Source: Rhodobacteraceae bacterium HLUCCO07
GTDB lineage: Bacteria; Pseudomonadota; Alphaproteobacteria; Rhodobacterales; Rhodobacteraceae
Direction: 5' to 3'
Length of the DNA: 64,000 nucleotides
Assembly: GCA_001314705.1 (NCBI GenBank)
Contig: LJSU01000029.1
Span: 1-64,000, forward strand
Shown here: positions 35,886-45,272 of the stretch, piece after piece
How the letters are laid out: every line of letters begins with the position of its first letter
Position numbering within the stretch: the stretch's first letter is position 1
Notes under the pieces: generated by a model
What the model was told of the DNA's origin: nothing
Seen by the model: the letters and a program-made list of their open reading frames with translations, nothing else
The model's database searches: none
Position numbers and translations under genes: made by a program

Positions 35886-36913
35886 AAACCGTCTTTTCCG
35901 AAACCCACGCCCTGCGCGATGCCAAGACCGAGCTTTACGGCGGCGAACTTGTCTATCCGTTCGAGCGGCCCAGCCGCATGACCTATATCCACGACCGGCT
36001 GAAAGCGGTCGATCCCGGCCCGATCCTGCCTCCCGACGATCACGGGCTCGATCCCGTCCTGCGTATCCACGACGCGGGGTTCGTCGATTTCCTGCAAACC
36101 GCCTGGGCGGAATGGCAGGCCGAGGGCTACACCGGCGAGGCCATCCCCACCTGTTGGCCCGCCCGCCGCATGGTCCTGCGCCGGCCCGATCACATCGACG
36201 GCAAGCTGGGGTATTATGCGCTGGCCACCGAAACCTCTCTGACCGAAGGCACATGGCCCGCCGCCTATGGCAGCGCGCAGGTCGCCCTCACCGCCGCCGA
36301 ACTCATCCGCGCGGGCGAACGCAGCGCCTTTGCCCTCTGCCGCCCGCCCGGCCATCACGCGGCCGCCGACATGTACGGGGGCTATTGCTTTCTCAACAAC
36401 GCCGCCATCGCCGCGCAGCGTTTTCTCGACAACGGCGCCGCCCGCGTCGCCATCCTCGATGTCGATTTTCACCATGGCAACGGCACGCAGGACATCTTCT
36501 ACGACCGTTCCGACGTGCTCTTTCTGTCGCTGCATGGCGAGCCGGAAAACGCCTTTCCGCATTTCCTGGGATATGCCGATGAAACCGGCAACGGCGCGGG
36601 CGAAGGGTTCAACGTCAACTACCCCATGCCCCCGGGCACGCCGTTCTCCGAATGGCGCAAATCGCTCGACGCCGCGCTCGACCGGATCGCGCGATACGCC
36701 CCCGATCACCTGATCGTCTCGCTTGGCGTGGACACCTTTCATTCCGACCCGATCAGCTTTTTCAAACTGGAATCCCCCGATTTCACCACCTATGGCGGCG
36801 ATATCGCCCGCCTCAAGCTGCCCACGCTCTTCGTGATGGAAGGCGGCTACGACATCGACGAGATCGGGATCAACACCGTCAACGTGATCGAGGGCTTCCT
36901 CGGCGCCGCATAA
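35882..36913 (+). CDS. Histone deacetylase family amidohydrolase, acetylpolyamine amidohydrolase-like
   Basis: A 343-residue zinc amidohydrolase of the HDAC fold. The catalytic motif RPPGHH is at residues 154-159, the zinc site DVDFHHGNGT at 193-202 (Asp195 and His197 as ligands), and a later aspartate completes it; the conserved Tyr lies in MEGGYDIDE. The position between a polyamine importer and a polyamine aminotransferase strongly suggests it removes acetyl from imported N-acetylpolyamines. It belongs to the AphA-like group. It starts 4 bases before the previous gene ends. Confidence 0.9.
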   Translation: MKTVFSETHALRDAKTELYGGELVYPFERPSRMTYIHDRLKAVDPGPILPPDDHGLDPVLRIHDAGFVDFLQTAWAEWQAEGYTGEAIPTCWPARRMVLRRPDHIDGKLGYYALATETSLTEGTWPAAYGSAQVALTAAELIRAGERSAFALCRPPGHHAAADMYGGYCFLNNAAIAAQRFLDNGAARVAILDVDFHHGNGTQDIFYDRSDVLFLSLHGEPENAFPHFLGYADETGNGAGEGFNVNYPMPPGTPFSEWRKSLDAALDRIARYAPDHLIVSLGVDTFHSDPISFFKLESPDFTTYGGDIARLKLPTLFVMEGGYDIDEIGINTVNVIEGFLGAA

Positions 36914-36926
36914 CTGGGAGAGAGAC

Positions 36927-38288
36927 ATGAACAAACTCACCACCGACGAGATCCTGACCAAGGACGCCCACCTGATCCAGTCCTTCGCCAACCTGCATGC
37001 GCTCAAGCAGGCCGACGCGCGCACCGCCATCGTCGCCGCCGAGGGCGCCCATGTCACCGACAGCGAAGGCAACCGGCTCATCGACGGGATCGGCGGGCTC
37101 TGGTGCGTCAATGTCGGCCACGGACGGCGCGAGATCATCGACGCGATCACCGAGCAGCTCACTACGCTCGATTATTACTCGACCTTCTACAATTTCACCC
37201 ACCCGGCGGCGGCACAGGTGGCCGAGAAGGTGGCCAGCCTCGCGCCGGAGCCGCTCAACAACGTCTATTTCGCCAATTCCGGATCGGTCGCCAATGACAC
37301 GGCGGTGCGGATGCTCCATCACTACAACAACCTGCGCGGCAAGCCCGAAAAGAAACAGATCCTGTCGCGCATGGGCGCCTATCACGGCTCCACCCACATG
37401 GCGATGGCGCTGACCACGCCGGGCTATTCCACCGGCTGGGGCGCGGTCGAGGGGCTGGTGCATCACCTCAAGGCCCCGCACAAGTATCGCGAGGCCCCCG
37501 AGATGAGCGACGCCGAATTCCTCGCCGTGCTGGAACAGGACATGCTCGACGCGATCCACCGCATCGGCGCCGAAAACATCTGCGCCTTCTTCGCCGAACC
37601 GATCCAGGGCGCGGGCGGGGTGATCACCGCGCCGCCGGGCTATCACGCCGCGATGCGCCGGATCACCCGCGAACACGACATCATGTATGTCGCTGACGAG
37701 GTGGTGACCGCCTGGGGCCGCCTCGGCCACATGTTCGCCTCCGAGGATGTCTATGACTGCGTGCCCGACATCATCACCACCGCCAAGGGGCTGACCTCGG
37801 GCTATCAGCCGCTCTCGGCCACGATCATCTCGGACGAGATCTACGACGTGATCTCGGGACCGGACGCGATGTTCCTGCACGGGATGACCTATTCGGGCCA
37901 CCCCGCCGCCGCCGCCGCCGCGCTGGCCAATATCGAGATCCTCGAATCCGAGGCCATCCCGGCGCGCGTGCAGACCACCGGCAAGCTCTTCGAAGGGCTT
38001 CTGCGCGGGCTCGAAGACATGGACATGGTGGGCGAGGTGCGCGGCTCGCATTTCATGATGGGGATCGAGTTCGTGCGGAACAAGGCGACGCGCGAGGAAT
38101 TCCCCGCCGACGCCAATGTCGGCGGCCTTGTCGCCAAGGAAGCGCAAAAGCGTGGCCTCATCGCCCGCGCGCTGGGCAATATCATGATCCTCTCGCCCAC
38201 GCTCATCATGGACGAGCCGCTGATCCGCGAGATCGAAGCCACGCTGCGCGACAGCATCGCCAAGGTCTCGACCGATCTCGGCATCTGA
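36927..38288 (+). CDS. Class III aminotransferase, putrescine/polyamine:pyruvate type
   Basis: A 453-residue PLP-dependent aminotransferase. PLP is held by Asp257 in YVADEV and Lys287 in TAKGLTSGYQPLSA; the N-terminal aromatic patch LDYYSTFYNFTHPAAAQ and GAYHGST are typical of omega-amino acid:pyruvate and putrescine:pyruvate (SpuC-like) enzymes. It would transfer the amino group of a deacetylated polyamine or putrescine to pyruvate, giving an aminoaldehyde. The aldehyde dehydrogenase that should follow is not in this operon. The start follows GGGAGAG. Confidence 0.9.
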   Translation: MNKLTTDEILTKDAHLIQSFANLHALKQADARTAIVAAEGAHVTDSEGNRLIDGIGGLWCVNVGHGRREIIDAITEQLTTLDYYSTFYNFTHPAAAQVAEKVASLAPEPLNNVYFANSGSVANDTAVRMLHHYNNLRGKPEKKQILSRMGAYHGSTHMAMALTTPGYSTGWGAVEGLVHHLKAPHKYREAPEMSDAEFLAVLEQDMLDAIHRIGAENICAFFAEPIQGAGGVITAPPGYHAAMRRITREHDIMYVADEVVTAWGRLGHMFASEDVYDCVPDIITTAKGLTSGYQPLSATIISDEIYDVISGPDAMFLHGMTYSGHPAAAAAALANIEILESEAIPARVQTTGKLFEGLLRGLEDMDMVGEVRGSHFMMGIEFVRNKATREEFPADANVGGLVAKEAQKRGLIARALGNIMILSPTLIMDEPLIREIEATLRDSIAKVSTDLGI

Positions 38289-38335
38289 GCGCAGGCCGCT
38301 CTTGCGATCATTGCGCCTGCCCGCGCCGGCGCAAT

Positions 38336-38410
38336 GAGTATTTTTTCCAAGAAAGAACAGGAGCGGGACTCCCGTATCTCACCCCGGTCTCTTTCTTGGT
38401 CCAAATACTC
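38336..38410. repeat. Inverted pair of the recurrent intergenic motif
   Basis: The left arm, GAGTATTT then TTTCCAAGAAAGA (38336-38356), is an 18-of-21 inverted copy of the right arm, TCTTTCTTGGT then CCAAATACTC (38390-38410). The arms belong to the same motif family as 7841, 19451, 23777 and 58888. The pair sits between two convergent genes and can form a hairpin serving both strands. Confidence 0.7.
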
Positions 38411-38457
38411 GAATCCACCCTGTCCAATGGCAAACGGCCGGTCGGGCGCGGTTCCGA

Positions 38458-40365
38458 TCATTCAAGCAGCCGCATCAGCCCCCGCCTGATCTCGTCCTCG
38501 GCCTTGCGCTTGAGCGCGTCCTCGACCTTCTCGCCGTCCTGCGTCTCGACGTCGAGCCGGTTGCGAAGCTCCTCTTGCACCCGCTCCTCGGCCTTGCGTT
38601 CAAGCTCCTTTTTCTCCTCGTCCAGGTTGAAATCGATCGCCGCGGCCAGGTCGGGGGTGATCCTCGGATCGCTCCACGGCCCCCGGATGCGCACCGGAAT
38701 GGCGAGGCCCCGCCCGCCCCGCGCGTTCAGTGCGACCGGCGTGAAGAGATAGTCGATATCGCGCGCACCCAGCCCGATACGCCCCTTGCCCGTGGCCTCG
38801 ACCCCCGGCAACATCAGCCCCAGGTCGTCGTTGCGCATGTCGCCCTCGGCCATGGTGAAGGTTGCGGCCAGCTCGTCGAAGATCGTCGTCCCGCCCGAGC
38901 CATCGCCCGAGCGCATCAGCCGGTCGAGATCGACCCCCTCGATCACGCCGCGGCCCATGGCCACCCGGCCCTCGCCGCTCAGGCTCTTCATGATCGCATC
39001 GGTCGACTGGCCCACGCCGAGGAAACGCAGCTGTCCGTCGGCCTCGCCCGAAAGCCGCGTGACCCCGGCCAGGTCGTTCAGCAACTCGCGCATCTCGACC
39101 CCGTCCATCGACAGATCGCCCCCCACTGACAGGCCCGAACGGTTGTTCATCACGAACTCCCCGCCGAAATCGCCGCCATAGCCCTTGAGCGCGTTGAGCG
39201 AGAAAACCGCGCGCGACCGGTCGACGGTCAGCGTCACGTCGCTTTGCCCGAAGGCCACCGTGCCCAGGTCCACGCTGTCCGCGGTCAGCCGGAGCTGCCC
39301 ATCGAACGCGCCCAGTCCGCTCGCGTCAAGAGGGTCGCGCGACCAGCCATCGTCAGGGCCACCGCCGCCATCGCCACCCGTCAGCGCCGCCAGATCGAGC
39401 GCGCCGGCATAAAGCCGGGCCATGACCTGCGGCTTGCCGTCAAGCGTCATGTCCAGATCGCCGTTGATCGCGTTGTCGTCGAGCCGCAGCGCCATCTCGC
39501 GCAACGACAATGTTCGCCCGTTCTTGAGCACCATGAGCGTCTCGCCCCGGATCGCCCGGCCCAACCCATCGGGCGGATCGCCTGCCCCCTCACCCAGTGC
39601 CGCCAGCATCGCGCCCGTGCGCGGCAGGTCGAGCTTGACCCGCCCCTCGGCATCGCCGCTCGCATTGGCGCGCCCCTCGAAGTCGATCATGCCATCGCCC
39701 GCGCGCAGCTCGGCCTCGACCGGCACCACCTCGCCTTGCAGGAAGGGCATGAATTGCTCTACCCACCCGGCAAGGTAGAGCCGTTCCCCGCCGCCTTCCA
39801 TCCGCAGCCCGAGGTCGATATCGGCCCGCCCGTCCAGATCGGGCGCCAGCAGGGTCGCATCGACGCTCTCGAACCCGTGACGCGACCCGTCGGAGTGATC
39901 GACATAGCGCAACCGCCCGTCCGTTACCTCGACCCGGTCGAGCGAGACCGCCAGTTGCCGCCCGCCCGATCCCGCGCTTTCGCCGTCGATCTCCCAGTTG
40001 CCGGTGCCGTCGCGGCTGCGCTCCAGAAGGATGTCCGGCGACAACAGCTCGATCGCCCGGATCTTCACCTGCCCGCGCCAGAGCGCCGTGGTCCCGACCC
40101 CCACGCTCAAGCCTTCGGCCCGCAGCATCGCCGGCTCCTCCGACCAGTCGGCATTGGCGATGGTCACCGGTCCGGTGCGCACGCCCAGCACCGGGTAGAA
40201 CGACAGCTCGACACCACCCTCGACGGTCACATCCCGCCCGGTCGCCGCCTCGATCTGTCCCACGGCCACCTGCGCGATCTTCTCGCCCGGCAACAGGAGC
40301 AGCCCGCCCACGAGCAAGACCACCGCCACCAGAAGCGCCCCGACAATCCTGACAATCCAGCGCAT
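38458..40365 (-). CDS. AsmA family protein
   Basis: A 635-residue envelope protein. An N-terminal membrane anchor ([20 protein letters not shown]) is followed by a long beta-rich periplasmic region with repeated short strands, opening with [19 protein letters not shown], a typical AsmA start. The middle contains VARRIKG-like [20 protein letters not shown] and the C-terminal quarter is highly charged with a predicted helix rich in Glu, Arg and Lys. AsmA-like proteins are thought to bridge lipid movement between the membranes. The start at 40365 follows GAGGGT. The gene stands alone. Confidence 0.85.
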   Translation of the reverse strand: MRWIVRIVGALLVAVVLLVGGLLLLPGEKIAQVAVGQIEAATGRDVTVEGGVELSFYPVLGVRTGPVTIANADWSEEPAMLRAEGLSVGVGTTALWRGQVKIRAIELLSPDILLERSRDGTGNWEIDGESAGSGGRQLAVSLDRVEVTDGRLRYVDHSDGSRHGFESVDATLLAPDLDGRADIDLGLRMEGGGERLYLAGWVEQFMPFLQGEVVPVEAELRAGDGMIDFEGRANASGDAEGRVKLDLPRTGAMLAALGEGAGDPPDGLGRAIRGETLMVLKNGRTLSLREMALRLDDNAINGDLDMTLDGKPQVMARLYAGALDLAALTGGDGGGGPDDGWSRDPLDASGLGAFDGQLRLTADSVDLGTVAFGQSDVTLTVDRSRAVFSLNALKGYGGDFGGEFVMNNRSGLSVGGDLSMDGVEMRELLNDLAGVTRLSGEADGQLRFLGVGQSTDAIMKSLSGEGRVAMGRGVIEGVDLDRLMRSGDGSGGTTIFDELAATFTMAEGDMRNDDLGLMLPGVEATGKGRIGLGARDIDYLFTPVALNARGGRGLAIPVRIRGPWSDPRITPDLAAAIDFNLDEEKKELERKAEERVQEELRNRLDVETQDGEKVEDALKRKAEDEIRRGLMRLLE

Positions 40366-40503
40366 CGCACGACCCTCACACTCCTGCGCCGCAAGTCGCG
40401 CGGCGCTGATACCCAAGGATTATCCCGCAACATGCATACGGCAACAAGCCGCCAATTCGTCGGCCACGATCCGCCGATGGACGCGGGCCTCAGGGCGCGC
40501 TAT

Positions 40504-41895
40504 ATGCCGCGCATGACAAACCCGCCCGACCTGCGCCCCGACCTCTCGCGCGCCCATCTCGCCGAAGCCCGCCGCCCCGGCCAGCCGACCATCGGCATGG
40601 TCTCGCTGGGCTGTCCCAAGGCGTTGGTCGATTCCGAGCGAATCCTGACAAGACTGCGCGCCGAGGGTTATGGCATCTCGCCCGACTACACCGGCGCCGA
40701 CGCGGTGATCGTCAACACCTGCGGCTTTCTCGATTCAGCCAAGGCCGAGAGCCTCGACGCCATAGGCGAGGCGCTGCGCGAAAACGGCCGCGTCATCGTC
40801 ACCGGCTGCATGGGCGCCGACCCGGATCATATCCGCGACCATCACCCCCGCATCCTCGCCGTGACCGGCCCGCACCAATATGAACAGGTGCTCGACGCGG
40901 TGCATCAGGCCGTGCCGCCCGCGCCCGACCCGTTCATCGACCTCATGCCGGCGGCGGGTGTGAAACTCACGCCCCGCCATTACAGCTATCTCAAGATTTC
41001 CGAGGGCTGCAATCACCATTGCAAGTTCTGCATCATCCCCGCGATGCGCGGCCGCCTCGCCTCGCGCCCGCACCGCGCCGTGCTGCGCGAAGCCGAGAAG
41101 CTGGTGGAAAGCGGCGTCAAGGAACTCCTCGTCATCTCACAGGACACCTCCGCCTATGGCGTCGACTGGCCGCGCGCGGATCGCCCCGCGGGCGAACAGC
41201 CGATCACCGCGCTGGCCCGCGATCTGGGCGCTCTCGGCGCCGGGCAAGACCTCTGGGTGCGGCTGCATTATGTCTATCCCTATCCGCATGTGCGCGAATT
41301 GATCCCGCTCATGGCCGACGGCCTTGTCCTGCCCTATCTCGACATCCCGTTCCAGCACGCGCACCCCGACACCCTCAAGCGCATGGCGCGGCCCGCGCAT
41401 GCCGAACGTACCCTCGACCGGATCGCGGAATGGCGCGGCATCTGCCCGGACATCACCCTGCGCTCGACCTTCATCGTCGGCTATCCGGGCGAGACCGAGG
41501 AAGAGTTCCAGACCCTCCTGGACTGGATGGACGAAGCCCAGCTCGACCGCGTCGGCTGCTTCCAGTACGAGAATGTCGCGGGCGCCGCCTCGAACGCGCT
41601 GCCCGGCCACGTGGCGCCGGAGGTGAAACAGGACCGCTGGGATCGCTTCATGGAAAAGGCCCAGGCGATTTCCGAGGCAAAGCTCGCGGCCAAGGTTGGC
41701 CAGCGCATGGATGTGATCGTCGACGACATCGACGAGGACGGCATCGCCACCGCCCGCACCAAGGCCGACGCCCCCGAGATCGACGGCAATCTCTTCATCG
41801 ACGAAGGTACCGATGGGCTTGAGGTCGGCCAGATCGTCACCGTCGAGGTGGACGAGGCCGGGGAATATGACTTGTGGGGGCGGCTCATCGCCTGA
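40504..41895 (+). CDS. rimO: Ribosomal protein S12 methylthiotransferase RimO
   Basis: A 463-residue radical-SAM enzyme that adds a methylthio group to the conserved Asp of ribosomal protein S12. The N-terminal domain holds the second iron-sulfur cluster (Cys37 in GMVSLGCPK, Cys73 in VNTCGF, Cys102 in TGCMGA). The radical-SAM cluster is CNHHCKFC (Cys169, Cys173, Cys176). The TRAM domain at the C-terminus ([13 protein letters not shown] to [13 protein letters not shown]) is complete. The ATG at 40504 follows AGGG; an ATG at 40513 is an alternative. Confidence 0.95.
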   Translation: MPRMTNPPDLRPDLSRAHLAEARRPGQPTIGMVSLGCPKALVDSERILTRLRAEGYGISPDYTGADAVIVNTCGFLDSAKAESLDAIGEALRENGRVIVTGCMGADPDHIRDHHPRILAVTGPHQYEQVLDAVHQAVPPAPDPFIDLMPAAGVKLTPRHYSYLKISEGCNHHCKFCIIPAMRGRLASRPHRAVLREAEKLVESGVKELLVISQDTSAYGVDWPRADRPAGEQPITALARDLGALGAGQDLWVRLHYVYPYPHVRELIPLMADGLVLPYLDIPFQHAHPDTLKRMARPAHAERTLDRIAEWRGICPDITLRSTFIVGYPGETEEEFQTLLDWMDEAQLDRVGCFQYENVAGAASNALPGHVAPEVKQDRWDRFMEKAQAISEAKLAAKVGQRMDVIVDDIDEDGIATARTKADAPEIDGNLFIDEGTDGLEVGQIVTVEVDEAGEYDLWGRLIA

Positions 41896-42029
41896 TTACC
41901 GGCGCGTGCGCGGAGAGCCTCGACGCGATGGTGGCACATGGCCGCGGTCGGGTGCTCTACTAACAGCCCCGACACCAGCCAATCAGAGGGCAGCGCCCGA
42001 CCCGGGGTGGACGCCCGACTCCAACACAA

Positions 42030-42088
42030 GGGCATGCGCCCGCACGGGTGGGCGCAGAATGCGCCCGCCATGGGGCGGGCGCATGCCC
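42030..42088. repeat. Nested GC-rich palindrome downstream of rimO
   Basis: GGGCATGCGCCCGC (42030-42043) is perfectly complementary to GCGGGCGCATGCCC (42075-42088). Within the loop, GGGCGC (42050-42055) and GCGCCC (42061-42066) form a second small hairpin. It lies between rimO and an AT-rich orphan gene and could be a transcript end or a mobile intergenic element. Confidence 0.7.
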
Positions 42089-42162
42089 GGGCGGCTTCGC
42101 TGCTGTTCCGGGCGGGTCTCCAGTCACTTGGCTTTCGCGTTTGGTCAGGCTTTGATACCCTG

Positions 42163-42945
42163 ATGCCACACAACAAAAGAAACATCACAATGACATGGTT
42201 TCATTTCATTCGTAACTTCCCGATGGGCGCCTCTTTTGGCGTATTCATGGGCGCAATATTCATTATCGTGATCCAAGGCGAATGGCCCGATGACCTGCAG
42301 CGATATGGCACTTATGGAATTACAGCCATCGTAACGCTGCTCGCCTCTGCTATCGCGCTGACCACCGCAATATGGAACACGGAAACCGCTCGTCACCGAA
42401 AACTCAAAGCCGCCAAGGCGAGTTTACCGCTAGCTTTGTCTCGCCTCATCGAAACCGCAAGAAATGGGGTTCAGATTTCAATGGAAGATGACGCATTCTT
42501 CAATGATCCAGAAAATGCATACTTCATCGAAAAGCGCCTCGCCATACCCAATGAAGTCTTCAACACCCTTAAAGAATGCATCGAATTCGGCGACGAAACC
42601 AGTGCGCAATGGCTGACAAATATCATTGCGCATTATCAGGTATATAAAGCCAGATTGGTAAACCTGACCGCAGACCGAAACATGCCTCCACACGATGTCT
42701 ATCGCGCTGAGCACGCGGCGGAGTGGATCTTCTGGCATGCAATGGTTTCCCACCTTTTCGATTTCGCTCGTGGAGAAGACACAGTGGAAAATGCGATGCA
42801 GCAAGAGCGATTACTCGAAGGTTTCTATGCTGAAATCTGGGGCAATAGGCTTCAGCAGGAAATTACTGGTCAAATCAATGGCCTTGCGGAATATCACGCA
42901 CCATTGAACGCAAAGTCCCTCGCATTCCGCCCATCCCCCCATTGA
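42163..42945 (+). CDS. Hypothetical membrane protein, AT-rich
   Basis: A 260-residue protein with two membrane helices near the N-terminus (about residues 18-36 and 49-68) and then a long soluble helical domain with many Glu, Lys and Asn residues. There is no signal peptide and no family I recognise. The base composition is clearly lower in GC than every neighbour, and the codon use (ATA, AAA, ACA) differs, which points to horizontal transfer. The ATG at 42163 or the ATG at 42190 may be the start. It is between rimO and the CDGSH gene. Confidence 0.6.
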   Translation: MPHNKRNITMTWFHFIRNFPMGASFGVFMGAIFIIVIQGEWPDDLQRYGTYGITAIVTLLASAIALTTAIWNTETARHRKLKAAKASLPLALSRLIETARNGVQISMEDDAFFNDPENAYFIEKRLAIPNEVFNTLKECIEFGDETSAQWLTNIIAHYQVYKARLVNLTADRNMPPHDVYRAEHAAEWIFWHAMVSHLFDFARGEDTVENAMQQERLLEGFYAEIWGNRLQQEITGQINGLAEYHAPLNAKSLAFRPSPH

Positions 42946-43004
42946 CCTTCCCCCCAACCATTGCGACCCTCGCGCCAGCCACGCAGCCACGGAGATCCAA
43001 GCCA

Positions 43005-43247
43005 ATGACCGACACCCCCGAGATCGCACAGAAGGCCCCCTTCCCCGTCGAGGTCGAAGAGGGCAAGACCTATTTCTGGTGCGCCTGCGGCAAGTCCGCG
43101 AAACAGCCCTTCTGCGACGGCTCGCACAAGGGCAGCGATTTCGCCCCGGTCAAGTATACCGCCGAGGTGTCGAAGAAGATGTTCTTCTGCGGCTGCAAGC
43201 ACTCTGCCAAGCAACCGCTCTGCGACGGGTCGCATTCGAAACTGTGA
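43005..43247 (+). CDS. CDGSH iron-sulfur domain protein, two motifs
   Basis: An 80-residue protein with two CDGSH-type 2Fe-2S motifs in tandem: CACGKSAKQPFCDGSH and CGCKHSAKQPLCDGSH. Each provides three cysteines and one histidine, giving two clusters in one small chain, as in the bacterial tandem CDGSH (mitoNEET-like) proteins. It may transfer electrons or clusters in the cytoplasm. The start at 43005 follows GGAGAT. It ends 159 bases before the convergent DUF6455 gene. Confidence 0.93.
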   Translation: MTDTPEIAQKAPFPVEVEEGKTYFWCACGKSAKQPFCDGSHKGSDFAPVKYTAEVSKKMFFCGCKHSAKQPLCDGSHSKL

Positions 43248-43406
43248 CCCGGCACACGCCACGTTAACTTCGAATGGTTGCCCTCGCAACGACATTTCCC
43301 GGCAGCCGGAGAGCAGCCGGGCGGTGCACGTATGTCACCCCCTGGAAATCGCACAGTTCGCCGCCGTTAACCCCGGTGAAGAAACCGTTGATATCCGCAA
43401 GCCGGG

Positions 43407-43670
43407 CTACTGCAATCTCTCCAGGATTTCGCGGTTGGCGCAGGCATCGAGCGGCTTGCCCTGCTGCATCGCCCCGGTGCCCAGCCAGGCCGTGCAATGC
43501 GCCACATGCGGGCACGTCCGGCAGCGCGTAACCATGCCCGCGTAGTCCTCCGCACTCAGCAAACCCCGCGCCATCGCCGCGCTCAGATCGACCGCCATGG
43601 CGCGGGCGACCGACCGGGTGAGCCAGAAGTGAAGTTCGGGGTTTCCAAGAGGTAAGACATTGTCTTTCAT
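43407..43670 (-). CDS. DUF6455 family protein, second copy
   Basis: An 87-residue protein with a conserved four-cysteine pattern (CRTCPHVAHC and CANREILERL) and an N-terminal helix ELHFWLTRSVARAMAVDLSAAM. It closely parallels the gene just upstream in layout, so the two are paralogues. The pattern of Cys residues suggests metal binding or a disulfide. Its ATG overlaps the stop of the upstream copy by 4 bases (ATGA), so translation is coupled. Function unknown. Confidence 0.8.
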   Translation of the reverse strand: MKDNVLPLGNPELHFWLTRSVARAMAVDLSAAMARGLLSAEDYAGMVTRCRTCPHVAHCTAWLGTGAMQQGKPLDACANREILERLQ

Positions 43671-43939
43671 GCGCTTTCTCCCATGACCTGGTCGGCGAGG
43701 AGGATCCGGAACGGCTCCCGGTTGCAGCAATATCCGGGCAGTTCGCCCGGCCCGTCGCCTGCCAGCAACCGCGCGCAATGCGCTGCCCCGTCGCAGCTCT
43801 GGCAGCGCTTCACGATGCCGGCCCACTCCGCCTGGTCCAGATCGCCACGCGCCATCGCCCCCGCAAGGTCAAGGCCCTGCGCCCGTGCCATTTTCTGAAC
43901 CATCCAGAAATGGCGCCGCATGTCGCCAAGAGGTTTCAT
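43667..43939 (-). CDS. DUF6455 family protein, first copy
   Basis: A 90-residue protein with cysteines in CQSCDGAAHC and YCCNRE and the helix RRHFWMVQKMARAQGLDLAGAM, the same arrangement as the overlapping gene downstream. The start at 43939 follows AAAGGAG; an in-frame TTG two codons upstream is not favoured. As a translationally coupled pair of paralogues it may form a heterodimer. No membrane segment or signal peptide. Function unknown. Confidence 0.8.
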   Translation of the reverse strand: MKPLGDMRRHFWMVQKMARAQGLDLAGAMARGDLDQAEWAGIVKRCQSCDGAAHCARLLAGDGPGELPGYCCNREPFRILLADQVMGESA

Positions 43940-44012
43940 CGTCAAGGCTCCTTTCGGACCGTTGCGTCACCTTCTTCTAACGCCCCGCCGCAACCCTCGT
44001 CCTTGACACGGA

Positions 44013-44408
44013 TCAACCCGCCCCGCCGGCCCGCGCATCGAGATAGGCCCGCACGCAATCCTGCACTCGGCGAAACCTGTCTCCGCCCAGTTTTGTGCCG
44101 CCATACCAGCGCGTTACGACGATCACATGATCGCGCAGACCTTCGCGTTCCAGCATCCGCAGGATCACCATTCCCGCCCCGCTCTCGCCGTCATCGCCCT
44201 TGATCGGGGTGCCGTCCGAGAGCATCACGGCCCAGCTGTTATGGGTCGCTTTGGCGTATTTTCTCACCCGTTTGAGCGCTTTCAGGAACCCGTCGACCTC
44301 CGCGCGCGAGCGCACCACCCCGCCCGAGACCGCGTATTTCGAGCCCCGGTCGGAAACGACATTTTCAAGCTGAAGCATGTTCCCTGTCACCGCATCACGC
44401 ACGGTCAC
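44013..44408 (-). CDS. IMPACT/YigZ family protein (UPF0029)
   Basis: A 131-residue protein with the IMPACT N-terminal domain signature: KATHNSWAVML, the GDDGESGAGMVILRML segment and VVTRWYGGTKLGGDRFRR. It is shorter than E. coli YigZ because the C-terminal domain is missing. The GTG start at 44408 overlaps the M48 gene stop by 4 bases (GTGA). An ATG at 44378, preceded by CAGGGA, is an alternative. The function is not established. Confidence 0.85.
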   Translation of the reverse strand: MTVRDAVTGNMLQLENVVSDRGSKYAVSGGVVRSRAEVDGFLKALKRVRKYAKATHNSWAVMLSDGTPIKGDDGESGAGMVILRMLEREGLRDHVIVVTRWYGGTKLGGDRFRRVQDCVRAYLDARAGGAG

Positions 44409-45109
44409 AGGCGCGAATCGACCCGCCGCACCGTTTCCATCCGCGCGGCATTGGGCGGGTGCGTGCCCAGAAAGCGATTTCCCGGATCCGGAATCCGGGC
44501 AAAGAATTCGGCCCCGCGCACCGGATCATACCCCGCCTTTCGCGCGATCAACGTGCCCAGCGCGTCGGCCTCGAGTTCGAATTCCTTGGAATAGCTGCGC
44601 GCGCCCACCGCCGCGCCCAGGTCCTGCGCGGTTCGCACCCCGCTGGCATCCGCCCCGGTCAGTGCCGCAAGCCCCGCAAAGATCATCGCCCCTGCCGCCG
44701 CGTTCTGCTGCTGGCGCGGCAGGTGCCCCGCGATGTGATGCGCCGCCTCGTGGCTCATGACAAAGGCCATTTCGTCGATATTCCGCACATCCGCAATCAA
44801 CGCGAGCGTAAAGGCCAGAACCGGTCGGCCGTTCCTGTCAAGCGTCTGGAAGGCATTGGGCGGCTGGCCCGGGCGGTCATCCACCACAATCAGGAAATCG
44901 CAATTGGCCCGCGGCAGCCGCGCCCGGCATTCGCGCTCGGCCACCGGTTCGACCGTCTCCACCACATCGACGAACTGCTTTGCAGCCCTCTGCGCCGAAG
45001 GCCGCGCATCGGGATCTGCGGCGGCGTTCGACACCGGCGATTGCGGCGGCGCCGGGGCCATGCAGCCCGCAAGCCCGACAATCAGAATGAAACCGGCCAG
45101 AATACGCAT
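44405..45109 (-). CDS. M48-family metallopeptidase, lipoprotein
   Basis: A 234-residue predicted zinc protease. It starts with a lipoprotein signal (MRILAGFILIVGLAGC, Cys16 as lipid site) and has the zinc motif HEAAH in SHEAAHHIAGHL, followed by ELEADALGTLIARKAGYD, where the Glu/Asp completes zinc binding, and FLGTHPPNAARM. These are the marks of M48 peptidases such as BepA/LoiP, which act on outer-membrane proteins in the periplasm. The start at 45109 is the only one consistent with the lipobox. The protein is at the envelope. Confidence 0.9.
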   Translation of the reverse strand: MRILAGFILIVGLAGCMAPAPPQSPVSNAAADPDARPSAQRAAKQFVDVVETVEPVAERECRARLPRANCDFLIVVDDRPGQPPNAFQTLDRNGRPVLAFTLALIADVRNIDEMAFVMSHEAAHHIAGHLPRQQQNAAAGAMIFAGLAALTGADASGVRTAQDLGAAVGARSYSKEFELEADALGTLIARKAGYDPVRGAEFFARIPDPGNRFLGTHPPNAARMETVRRVDSRL

Positions 45110-45272
45110 CGCTCGATCCTTGTTGGTTTCTGTGGAACGTGGCGCGCTCCGGCCCTGATCCACTCTCAGCATGCGAAGGTGATCCCGAATGTGCAACCCG
45201 AGCGGCCATTCTCCTCGATTATCCTGGAAACTCAAGGCTTGCACACTGCCATCGGCGGAATATTGTAGTCGC

